NCBI GenBank assembly: GCA_009801015.1
Contig: VHZZ01000589.1
Span: 39,094-63,876 of the forward strand
Source: Silene noctiflora
Lineage: Eukaryota; Streptophyta; Magnoliopsida; Caryophyllales; Caryophyllaceae
DNA length: 24,783 nucleotides
Reading direction: 5' to 3'
Shown here: positions 10,267-19,801 of the stretch, in pieces
Layout of the letters: each line of letters starts with the position of its first letter
How positions within the stretch are numbered: position 1 is the first letter of the stretch
Position numbers and translations under genes: made by a program
Notes under the pieces: model-generated
The model's input: only the letters and a program-made list of their open reading frames with translations
What the model was told of the DNA's origin: nothing
Databases searched by the model: none

Positions 10267-10810
10267 TCAACTCATCCTAATGTAATGTTTAAGGCTTCAA
10301 GGCTACACTATGATTAACATTATTACCATCAGTTTCACACTAATCATTGAATTAATGTCTTCTAATCGTTTCGCAGAATGACAGCTGAAATCTGTGGCTA
10401 AGGAAGAATAGTGAAGATGGCATTTGCTCAATTCTGGTTCCTGTACAGCAACATAGAAGTTACTATTTATAGGGTTGAAGACTCTGAACCTTCAGTATTA
10501 TTTCAGAAATATGCCTGTGCCGTATATCTTCTGATTGTTAATTCGGTAGCTACGGTTTATTTACTATTTATAGGCTTCAAGACACTGAAAAAAAAAAGCC
10601 CAAACTGTAGTTTTCATTTCAGGAATATACTAGAGGAATATATCGTCTGATCGCTACAGTTTATAGCCAGATTAGTTTGCCTTTGTGCAAAACTTGATTC
10701 GCTGTTAAGCAGTAATATTATGATCGTTTTACTCATTCTCCAGTTAAAATTGGCACCTCAAATGTTCACCTATAGAATGTAAATGTAATGCTGCAGATAG
10801 ACGAAAGTCA
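10267..10810 (+). other. 3' UTR region of the MADS-box gene
   Basis: This follows the stop codon and holds the readable remnant of the lost C-terminal motif (10267-10290) and the tandem duplication at 10461-10664. A T-rich run ending TTTCGCAG at about 10378 could act as an acceptor, so a 3' UTR intron is possible, but I cannot show it. The region then converges with the 3' end of the CBL gene. Confidence 0.4.
10461..10664 (+). repeat. Imperfect tandem duplication, period about 101 bp
   Basis: Unit 1 (10461-10560) runs from tactatttatagggttgaag to gctacggtttat. Unit 2 (about 10562-10664) runs from tactatttataggcttcaag to gctacagtttat. In between, gactctgaa/gacactgaa, tttcagaaatat/tttcaggaatat and tatcttctgat/tatcgtctgat align. 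It lies just past the MADS coding sequence, probably in its 3' UTR. Confidence 0.8.
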
Positions 10811-11374
10811 GGTTTCCAACTGATGTTAGCTTTATTGTAAATCTGGATAAACAGAGCGATTGTCAGCAATTGCCGTTTTTATTATACCGGTGCTGCATTT
10901 TGATGTAGTATCGGCCATATTTATGGGGTGATGACTGAGATCAAAACGCCGCAATTGATTGGGAGATAAAGATTGAAGTTTAACAGCAATTTTAAGATGC
11001 ATCAGAAATCTATAGTCACTATTTAATTCCATGATAAAAGGTGCATCTCAGTCTCAACTGCACAGTTTCTAATTTCAAGCGTTCAAGCACATGTTTCACA
11101 GGACATACAAGTTTACAACAGCCGTGTGCCTTAATCGACACTATTGGTTTCCATTATGAAGTTTTATGTATGTATAGACACTATTGCAGCACGAACGGCG
11201 AGGCCCTAAGGTTGAAACTCACCCTACGATCCATTCTGAGCTCAGTTGACTGTTTGTGTTAGCATATCCTCGTCATCATCACCGACTTCAGCAAGTCTCA
11301 GATAGACATCAAAGTTTGAACCAAGCTCCGAATGCCATACATTCATACTCCGTCATACACTTCAGAAATCTTAT
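10811..11374 (-). other. 3' UTR and flank of the CBL gene
   Basis: Sequence downstream (minus strand) of the CBL stop codon. A minus-strand AATAAA occurs where the plus strand reads tttatt at about 10831, which would give a rather long 3' UTR of around 540 nt. No other gene is supportable here. The open frames in it are short and unrecognised. Confidence 0.4.
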
Positions 11375-13696
11375 TCAGTCACATACAATCGTACTTTCTT
11401 CTAAGTAATTTACTTCTAGTTCCTCAACTTCCGAGGTTAAAACAAAGCTTGGAAACGCTAGTGTAATATCCCTGCAAATTTAAGCAAATAACCAAATGAG
11501 TATAACCATGGATTAGGGCCATAAGGCTGCCTAATGTATTTGAGAGGCAATTAAACCAAGGCTCCAAATTACAAGAGACCCAAATTATCTAGTAATAATC
11601 TTTGTAGGACTTAACAAAAAAATTGTAAGTTTGCAGATGAATTTGTACACTCTTATTTTTTGGCCCAGTTATTACTATCAGAGGTTATTGCTGCCACAGC
11701 CTCAAGCATTTAATTTTACTTGGTAGTCGAGAAAACTACCGTGTTTCATCCCTCAGAAGCTTGACAAAGCTTGACAAGGAGAATTCCAAGCACAAATAAG
11801 AGTGAGCTACTGCGGGGCAAATTAAGTGCGTCATTTTGTAAATTGTGTCAAGTAAAAATCTAGGGAAGACCGTCTCATGGCAGGTGAGAGAGTTCAAGGA
11901 TTCATGGTGAGGATTACAAAAGTTCAAAATCTAGACCTCACTTACCGCAGGACGGTCTTAACCAAAACTTACCGCCAAGTCGTAGGAGATAAAACCAAAT
12001 CTAAGCTATCGTAAATCCCCCTACCAACCAATTGAGGAATGCCAACTCACTTTAAATACGGGAGAGTCATATTCTTTATCAAAGTTGGATGCTTCTTGAC
12101 CAACTCATCCCATTCTTCTCGATCTATCCTACCATCATGATTCAAATCAGCTTCACTAAAAGTCTGAAGACAGTATACATAAAAACTTATGAGCATGTGA
12201 TTCAGACAGATAACGGTAAGTAGGAATATGATGGAAGTTGCCTTCACCTGATCGACGATTATCTCTATTACATCATCTGAAAGGATTAAATCTGATTCAA
12301 GTAACAGGGCCGTAACCATCTCGTGTAACTGCATATCAAGTTTTGATTGTGTGAACTAAAAGCTCAAGAGAATTAAAGGAAATAAACACAGCAATTGTAG
12401 TGAGTACTCACCTCCTCTCTCTCAATAAAGCCTGTTTGTCTCAAATCATACAATCTGAATGCAACTGCAGAAAAAGGAACTGCTAACCTTAGTAAAGAAG
12501 AGATAATTTTTTGTAGAAAAAAATAATGCACCTAGTATAAGACTAAAACGGCATTAACCCTGGAATAAGACTAAAACAACATTACCCCAAGTGTCTCGAC
12601 TCTCGAATGCTCCGCCTATGACGAGTTAAGGGAGTTAAATGTACACGGTAACAATCTTACCCTCGTGTTGTAAAAAACTTTAAGCACAAAAAAAAAAGCT
12701 ATTTCCATATGACTCATGATGAAAATTGCAACCTATTACAAATGAATGGAAAATATGCTAAAAAAAACGGCAAAGAGCTACATACAGTCGATCTTGCTCT
12801 CCACAGGCGCATTTGGATGGAATATCCCCAGTGCCCTTACAAACTCTCCAAATTCTATAACTCCATTGCGCTTGATATCAAATAAGTCAAAGATCTAAAA
12901 AAAATACAAGACATAATATTGTTATAGCTTAGGAAGATTTTGACTGGTAGTTGACAAAGGACCAGAAAACCTCGTTGTTTTAGAATAGAACATGGAGTTT
13001 AAACAGCCCAGTAAAAGTGGAGGGTGAGTACTAACCCTATCTGTGAAAAGATTCGTCTTTTTACTATTCCTGAAGAGAGCAAGTTGTAACTCTTCCTGTT
13101 TCACAAGAGAAAAAGAAGTTTAAAGTTCGCAGCTGAACTGCAGAAGTCTATGTAAGAACACAGCAAAATGAAACCAGAGGCGAAGTGATGAAGTACATAC
13201 TCTACATAGCACATTTACCTTATGAATGAGGCCATCATCGATTATGGAGCTGCTCAATTTCTTAAACAGTTCATATAAAGCCTCTACTTCGCTCACTGTG
13301 ACTACAATTGTAGAACCAAAGAACATATCAGAATATTAATGCAAAAGTTGAAGCATAAACTATCAAGAAAGTCTTGGCTTCACACTCATACGGAGGAACT
13401 TGGACACATAAAGTCCGCTCCCATAGATGCATCACACACAACTCCTATTACGTTTTACTGGAAAAAGTACTAGTATTGACAGGTTTCTTGTGGACAAAGT
13501 AGTCACGACCAAATTTAGACGGCTGTAATATTCTTATAGTATAGGTTCTAGAAGCAAATACATAAAATTAACAGACCAAAACTCCGAGAGTTTGCAATAA
13601 GATGCATGCTTACTCACAAGGGGTTTCTGAGGCAAGAATGATTGGATCTTCGTATCCAGGTGTGCGGCTTACTTTCTTTGAATAGCAGCAGCCCAT
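11375..13696 (-). CDS. CBL: Calcineurin B-like calcium sensor (CBL4/SOS3- or CBL8-like)
   Basis: Eight exons on the minus strand: 13696-13618, 13301-13219, 13095-13036, 12894-12786, 12464-12412, 12328-12248, 12163-12051 and 11471-11375. They total 675 nt for 224 residues; all junctions are GT-AG and in frame. The start MGCCYSKK has Gly2 for myristoylation and Cys3/Cys4 for palmitoylation, so membrane attachment is expected. Four EF-hands follow: a degenerate first ([19 protein letters not shown]), loops at about 80-91 ([12 protein letters not shown]) and 117-128 ([12 protein letters not shown]), and a canonical fourth at 161-172 ([12 protein letters not shown]). AFPSF at about 198-202 is the conserved CIPK-phosphorylated motif. 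CBLs bind the NAF domain of CIPK kinases and relay calcium signals; CBL4/SOS3 types act in salt tolerance. [15 protein letters not shown] favours the CBL4/5/8 side over CBL1/9. The tail after FPSF is about 22 residues and includes [11 protein letters not shown], which I do not recognise. Confidence 0.96.
11862..11963. mobile_element. Small MITE-like element in CBL intron 7
   Basis: The left end, ggaagaccgtctcatgg, and the reverse complement of the right end, ggttaagaccgtcctgcgg, share an AAGACCGTC core. The ends flank about 100 bp. The core matches the TTAAGACGG words in the repeat at 170-277, so the two may be one family. It lies wholly within the 579-bp last intron (11472-12050), far from both splice sites. 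Confidence 0.5.
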
Positions 13697-13765
13697 AGAA
13701 AACAACTTAATCACTCACTTGCTCTTTCGACTGGAAAGCGCATGCTATGAACCAAAACTAAATCT
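13697..13765 (-). other. CBL leader exon upstream of the start codon
   Basis: On the minus strand a strong acceptor (TTTTTTTTGCAG, ending about 13766) precedes some 69 nt that run into the ATG at 13696. This implies a leader intron further upstream. The first leader exon and promoter must lie to the right of 13766, but I could not place them. Confidence 0.5.
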
Positions 13766-14510
13766 GCAAAAAAAATTAGAATTCTTCTTAGATAAGCCTT
13801 GAAAATTGTTGTGTGGCTGTTAATGTGCTATCGCAGTCAATAATTAAGGATCCAATAATTCAAGGATAAATATCCAATAGAAGCAGGATATTAGCATGGA
13901 TCAAAAACCAACTACCAACAAGCAAACTTTTTTTTCTCACGAATAAGACAACATAAATAGGATGGAGGGAGAACCGGAGATAAGAGTATGTGACAATTGA
14001 CAAAGTTAGCCCACAGTGTTTGTATCAGAGAGACCCGCTATGAAAATCATTTAACAACGAAGTTCACTAATACAAGTCCGTTTCTTAACCACTATTAAAA
14101 AAAGTCAAAAATTGCATGTTCTTGGCATCAATCATGACCACAAACACAGCACAGTCCATTTCAAGTTTCAAGAGTTTCAACAGCCTAGTAACTTTTTCAA
14201 GAGTATTCGTTAGAATTGTATCACACTGATCCTTCATAAAAAGCAAGATTCTCTAATTCGCCAAACAACTCCAATACATAGGACATTTCGAGTTTGGATA
14301 CCTAAATTAATTACCTTCAGTAACTAGATACAGAATTTTCCCGAGTTGAATGCAAGTACATATCGTTTTTTCATGTGTTTGCAGAGTCCGAAATGAAATC
14401 GACAATGTTACACAATTGTATCTAGGGCTCTTAGGTGTATCTTTCTGACAGCATAACCTAAAAGACTTGCATACAAACATATCCCCAAATTATGCAAATT
14501 TCCTAGTCAT

Positions 14511-14600
14511 CCTCCTTTCAAGACATTTCCATACATGTGCACAAAATTTCCCTTGCATAATATTAACAAACGTGTGGAAATGACTTGAAAGGAGGGAGTA
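14511..14600. mobile_element. MITE with inverted ends, about 90 bp
   Basis: The left end, cctcctttcaagacatttcc, and the reverse complement of the right end, tactccctcctttcaagtca, share ctcctttcaag-catttcca-ac. The outer ctccctcc is Stowaway-like and TA flanks the right end. The loop is A/T-rich and non-coding. Confidence 0.75.
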
Positions 14601-14878
14601 TTATATAAAGATAATAGATTTACTGAACAAACAAAAAAAATCAACGCGAAAATTGAGCAATATGCATATATATATTCCTATGATGTCTTAGGAGTTAAGA
14701 CCCTATGTACTTAACAATGGATCCGCCATTCCATAGAGGACTAAGTCCTACGTCATATGTAAATTATAATCCGGCCTTCTCTGAAGTCTGAACATCTAAG
14801 ACTCAGAAACAACGCACTGCCTTATTTGCTAATGCAAACATTATAGAACTGTCTAAATGAACTTCATCTACACTTNTC

Positions 14879-15283
14879 ATCTGAAAATGCTGAACAGATA
14901 AATTCAATATATTAGGANAAAACCGTGTAACCCAATTCGAAGTCTGTTAAGAGTTGACAATCAAAATCTGTAACATTGATCCCAAAATCCATAAAAAGTG
15001 AATAAGCATTTACAAAACAGTAACAGGACCAAAGGAAAACATCGGTTGATGCGCAACTAATGGTGGTAGAAGAACAAAATTTTACATCAGAAAATGCTGA
15101 ACATGCAAGTTCATTATTGAAACGACGACAAAACGCTGAATCAGATTCAAAGTCGTCTACAACTGTCAAAATCAGCAACATCAATCTCAAATTAGTGAAA
15201 ACGGAAAACAAAGGAATAAGCCCTTACGAAAGACTAAAGGAACCAACCCAAAATGAGGCATAGGTTGATTAGCAACTAATGGT
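14879..15283. repeat. Imperfect tandem duplication, period about 207 bp
   Basis: Unit 1 (14879-15064) starts atctgaaaatgctgaaca and ends gcgcaactaatggt. Unit 2 (15086-15283) starts atcagaaaatgctgaaca and ends tagcaactaatggt. Internal words such as aagtctg/aagtcgt, gacaatcaaaatc/gtcaaaatc and ggaccaaaggaa/actaaaggaacc align with small indels. It lies in the presumed leader intron or flank of CBL. An N falls in unit 1 and another just before it. Confidence 0.75.
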
Positions 15284-16170
15284 CGTTGTACTTCCCATTT
15301 TGATACGCATCATATACATGCACATGTGACAGCAACACTTTTCCTAAGATACCAGCTATATTCCTCAGATGTACAAAGGGTAAGCCTAAATATGTGGAGT
15401 ACAAGCTAAAGTTACCCCACAGTAACGTCAACAACTACAACATTACCTTATTACCTGTAAGGCTACGGGTAATTAATCGGCCATATGACAAGCGTCAAGC
15501 GCATCACACTAACGCTTTATTCCATCAATCTCCGAGACCATTCAGACCAGCGATACCGAGTTTTTAATTAGTTCAAAAGAGTTCTGATAAACACAAAATT
15601 TCGCAAACTAAATAGACCCTTACAGTCAATAAATCGTGTTTGTTTAACGATTTAAGCATTAATACAACGAATTTGATTGTCGAAGAGTCGGTATAAGCAA
15701 CTTGTCTTCAATATTCTAATACTGATGACTGATAGCATTATAGTAGATTAATCAACCGACACAAAATGTAACAAAAGTTTTGACATCATCATGAGTATAA
15801 TACTAAGTGGAGAAAACAGTTTAGCACATCAATTCAACTGTTTAAAAATTAACTAAGTTATAATTGCTTTTCCCAAATTCAGAAAGTTAATAGTTTACAT
15901 TACAAAACACCACAAATATCTTCCAATTTCCTATTAGTAAGTCTCCCTTAAGACCGTTGCAAGAGTGAAACGGAAGTACTAATTAATGTTCATTATTAAT
16001 CGCGCATATGAGTTGTTTTAGAACCGTTTTTAATAATTAAGGAACAAATGGAAATTCTGCAATGTGATACAACTGAAGTAGAAAGATCAAAACTTGATCA
16101 AACAAATTAAATCACCTCATCAAAACCAAACAAACCCAGAAATCAACAAGAGCAAAAACATACTTAAAAA

Positions 16171-16210
16171 TACACAAATTCTAAGCAAAAAACAAAAAAA
16201 AAAAAAAAAA

Positions 16211-16291
<81 letters not shown>

Positions 16292-16330
16292 AAACTTTAA
16301 AACATATAAACAATTAAACAAACAAAACAA
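16171..16330. repeat. Long A-tract, low complexity
   Basis: About 100 bases are almost pure A (16185-16288), broken by ttt at 16217-16219 and ggg near 16256-16258. It is preceded and followed by AC/AAC-rich sequence. Homopolymers of this length are often mis-sized in sequencing, so the length and the interruptions should not be trusted. The lysine-rich open frame through it is an artefact of composition. Confidence 0.85.
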
Positions 16331-16449
16331 GAAATGGGCAATAATCAACAAGAAAATCTAAGAAATACCCACCAAAATCAAATGCAAATACAAATTATAC
16401 CATGCAAAATATTACACCTTCATCAAACATTACTCCCTATGTTACAAAC

Positions 16450-16550
16450 AATGGCCGAGCCGGGGGGCTAGCAGGGACACTTGCCCCGCTCGATAATGAA
16501 AATTTCAAAGTTTTTAGCTATAATTATCAAAATCCTAGACATTAACATTT
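16450..16550. repeat. Dispersed-repeat fragment (GGGGGGCTAGCAGGG type)
   Basis: The string gagccggggggctagcaggg, followed by cttgcccc and then aatttcaaagtttttagctat, resembles a dispersed repeat I associate with the 3' end of plant transposon genes. A related scrap (ttgaaatttttagctatcga) occurs at about 21640. The family assignment is from memory and uncertain. Confidence 0.4.
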
Positions 16551-16567
16551 AAAGCAATAAACACGTA

Positions 16568-16650
16568 CTCTTGTCTCGATCATTTGTTTACCTCCAACTA
16601 AAAAACTCTCGCAAAAGAATATAAAAGATAAACAAATGACTGGGACGGAG
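16568..16650. mobile_element. Stowaway-like MITE, about 83 bp
   Basis: The left end ctcttgtctcgatcatttgt and the reverse complement of the right end, ctccgtcccagtcatttgtt, share the core with TA before the left end. The inner sequence (ttacctccaac against tatcttttat) diverges quickly. It is the same type as the element at 3079-3285, with a more decayed left end. Confidence 0.7.
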
Positions 16651-18320
16651 AATATTAATTATTCAGTTAGCGGAAATGCATGATTAACTAACCTGTGTAA
16701 GAAGATTAAGCATTTCAGAAAATAAGCAATGTTGTTGAAATCAAGTTTCTGGGACATGAACTAATGATATGTACTAGTAAAATTAGTATGGTATCGAAAC
16801 TTTATACGGATATATAAAATAAAATAATCAAGCGTATTAGTTGTCTTGAAAACGATATAATAATAATCTAAATTTATGTTTTATCTGGTATGCAAGTATG
16901 AAAATTGGGTTCGTTATCCAAGATCATAATATAAAGAGAGATTTAAATTAGGAAAGATGTCACTAATTTTAGCCTTTTTCTCCGTAAATGTCGTTTTCTG
17001 TTGTTTTAGTCAACTTGTAGGCAAATAGTGAAAAAAAAATGAAAAATGAAAATCTAGTATGTGCCAAATTTGCTTTCGATATCTTTCAAGTAGTCAAGAT
17101 CACTGTCTCGTGAAGGGAAAAAAATGTTGGAGTCGGGTTAACTCGAGTTCGGGTTGTTCAGGTTTTCAAGTATCGGCTTCTAAAATTAAATTACTTGAAT
17201 TCGACTTCCTTTTTACGCTTGTTGAAGCAATAACCTTACCACGATAAATTAGATGTTAAAATTTTATATTTTCTCCCCTATAAAGGGGTCATTCTTCACA
17301 TTTACGATTAAAACGCAAATAAGGTCTTTGGATACCTCATTTCAATAATGAATTAGGCCATGTTCTTTTGGGCGTAATGTAGCTGAACGGAACTGAATTG
17401 AGCTGAATGAAATTAAACTGAATTTGAATTTGCGGAGATGAATAGAGCTAAAATAAGCTGAGCTGGGCTGAACTTAACTGAAATATGCTAAGGTGAGTTG
17501 AATGAAAGCTGAAATTAAGTCGAAAAGAAAAGGGTCATAATAACTTATCGTACACAAAAACAACAATTTGTTGTCTTTCAATTTTCTAACTTTAGAGCTT
17601 AGACACGATTTTCATCCTAAATTATTAAAGAGTTCTGACTACTAAAAAGAGCAACAATTATTTTCAATTAAGCATATCATGTGAGATGCGTGTATCGTGA
17701 TTATGGAATACTTAGCTCGATTTTGGGAGATGAGACGTGAGGTATCTCCATGTCCTCAAGGCCTCAACAAACTACCGTAGCCCGAAAATGACACGATAAT
17801 TAACTATAAGAACACGACATCATTAAAGATTAAAGAATTCGATTAAAGAATTCGTGCATGGTACCTTAGCTTCTAAATTTACGTTTCTACGACTTACTTG
17901 TAGTGTCGGATTATTATTTTTAAACTCTATATATGACTATATTGTATAAGAGTGTTAGTGTTTTACGTTTTTATTTTTTTTAAATACGTGTTTTAATAAA
18001 ATGTAAAGACCTAAGCTAGTTTTTTCTTTTTCAAGAAAAGACCTAAGCTAGTAATCTTTTTATTCCCCGTTTACAGGTACCATCGCTCATGAGTTATGAG
18101 TGTCATGACTCGTAAGTCGTAACATACCGCTTCGACTCACAAATATACCAAATATACGGATATACCCACTCCATATGCCTTCTACTTGTCACAACTAACA
18201 AGGGACACCTGATATCTTTCAAATTGGAGGATGCCATTAAACTGTCTTAATGTTCTGGGTACCACAAATTACGGACGCCAAAATTGGCCGCATCAAATTG
18301 AGCTTCCGTCGAATACCATG
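16651..18320. other. Intergenic stretch without genes
   Basis: I see no coding region. The notable parts are a gttaactcgagttcgggttg-type scrap at about 17135-17185 and the GAACTGAA-rich tract at 17355-17530. The remainder is A/T-rich sequence with only short random open frames. Confidence 0.6.
17355..17530 (-). repeat. GAACTGAA/GAGCTGAA-rich degenerate repeat
   Basis: Words such as agctgaac, gaactgaattgagctgaatg, ttaaactgaattt, gagctgggctgaac and gctgaaatta recur without a fixed period. It is the reverse-orientation relative of the tract at 5745-5850. A gggcgtaatg word sits at the edge matching gggcataac there. Confidence 0.55.
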
Positions 18321-18323
18321 TTA

Positions 18324-18415
18324 CTCACTCCATCCCAATTATTTATTTACCATTAATTTAACAAAAATATAAAAAGTAAATAAATAAATGAGATAGATAG
18401 GGTAGATGGAGTGAC
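18324..18415. mobile_element. Stowaway-like MITE, about 90 bp
   Basis: The left end ctcactccatcccaattatt and the reverse complement of the right end (gtcactccatctaccctatc) share CACTCCATC; both then run into attTATTTAC-like sequence. TA precedes the left end. The centre is an A/T-rich spacer. Confidence 0.7.
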
Positions 18416-19033
18416 ATAAGTAATGGTTGCAATATTTGGAAGAGAAATAACCGAAAATTGAGCACTAGCATGCGCAATTTACACTATATGACAATCGTAT
18501 GGTGTGAAGAGAGAAAAAATGACCATTTTACGATAAATGATGTCCATTTTATGTTAAAAAGTGACCATTATTATCATCAAAGTGACCCCTTTTAATTTTA
18601 AAAAATAAAATAGTCACTTTTTCCGTCGCATACAATAAGTACAAACTGATATGTCACTAGAGACGACTCACCATACAAAAACATTATTGACGGTGTCGTC
18701 AATAGTAGGTCTCCTGAAAAACTGTTACAAGTCTCTTTGTTAAGTTAATCATCTTGATACGATACGTCTCTATTGACAAAAAAAGTGTAAGCCAATGCCC
18801 CCGAAAGGCCATTGAATGTGAAATTGGCTTGACCTAAACTTGAATCGACCTAATACGACATATACAAGTAAGATCTGAAATGATCGAACCTGTAATATTG
18901 ATTGTCGTAGAGCTCACAAAATTCAACGGAAGAGAATCTGTAACAACTTCCCCCCACCCTAACATGTACGGAGTATGTGAAAGAATATTTAATTATCTGG
19001 TAAGCAAGTAGGCATAAGCATCCGGGTTTTGTT
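18416..19033. other. Non-coding stretch with short degenerate repeats
   Basis: Between about 18520 and 18600 the unit (a/g)tga(t)ccattttatg-taaa is repeated about three to four times with much drift (atgaccattttacgataaat, gatgtccattttatgttaaa, gtgaccattattatcatcaa). gtatggtg (about 18498) and caccatac (about 18670) could be the eroded ends of an element around it. No gene is seen. Confidence 0.45.
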
Positions 19034-19293
19034 GGTTTCCTACAGATCCTCCCAGTCGGTCATCCTCAACTTCAACTCCTTTAGTCCTTACAGTCCACAC
19101 CGGTGCAGAAAAACGCCAGGTTGCGTGGGATAACGAGACCATTTTGGCCGTACTGCACTTTCTGATGACTGTTCAGAATGCTCCGAGGGGTACCTTCCCA
19201 CACGAGTTTCCTCCTACTTCCCCCCAACCTCGAGGCTGTACATATAATTACTAGCGTCATACGCATAAACGCCATGTATACCAGGTCCATCCC

Positions 19294-19429
19294 TAGCTGG
19301 AACAGCTAGTCTTACTAAGGATGGACATATCCGTTTTATCATTAAAGTGGATCTAAATACTGCCGTTGGCCCTACAGAAGTGATCCATTTTTTAATAAAA
19401 CAGATATTCCCGTCTTGAAGTAGTTGGAA
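19294..19429. mobile_element. Palindromic MITE with 9-bp target duplication in SINAT exon 3
   Basis: The insert is 19303-19420 (118 bp). It is flanked by tagctggaa (19294-19302) and tagttggaa (19421-19429), which differ at one base. On the minus strand these are the codons for FQL, present twice. The two halves of the insert are imperfect reverse complements: gacatatccgttttatcatt and gtggatct on the left against gggaatatctgttttatt and atggatca on the right. A 9-bp duplication fits a Mutator-like or similar element. It carries no gene. Confidence 0.75.
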
Positions 19430-19782
19430 TGCTTCAAAGTGAGGCAAAAGTCTTGCCCAAAACAATGGAAGACCTGATAAAGTCAGCATATCACCAAAAT
19501 TAATGGAATACTAAATCAGGGCATCTTTCATTGTGACGGGAAAATATTGACCAAAACTAGGAGAAATCAAACAAGTTGAGCAAATGTCAATCTGATTTGA
19601 GTTATTCATCCAAAGCCAATTTCTAGCTCTGAATGTGACAACTATAATGTTCAATGAAAACGATTTTTCATCTAACAACTGAGGGTGACAGCTACCATTC
19701 AAGTTGAGAGCTTTAGCCACCAGTTGAATTACGACTAAAGTTTTACCAATATACTCGACTAAAATAAATAACAGCAAGTCTT

Positions 19783-19801
19783 GCTTGTGACGGTCACAAG
19801 C
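19783..19801. repeat. 19-bp palindrome in the SINAT pseudogene intron
   Basis: gcttgtgacggtcacaagc reads as its own reverse complement apart from the central base. It is followed at once by ttgtgagttgacggtca, a partial repeat of it. The GACGGTC core recalls the elements at 170-277 and 11862-11963. Confidence 0.8.

Larger units (their letters stand above)
13766..16170. other. Non-coding region upstream of CBL, leader intron and flank
   Basis: No gene is seen on either strand. The stretch holds an inverted-repeat element (14511-14600) and a tandem duplication (14879-15283), with two ambiguous bases at 14876 and 14918. The open frame on the plus strand at 15060-15263 is simply one unit of that duplication and resembles no protein I know. 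Confidence 0.6.

Noticed and set aside
14912-15263. Opposed open frames of 99 and 67 codons
   Set aside because: Both lie in the 207-bp tandem duplication, one contains an ambiguous base, and neither resembles a protein family.
16094-16300. Lysine-rich open frame
   Set aside because: It is a translation of the A-tract; there is no complexity and the length is unreliable.
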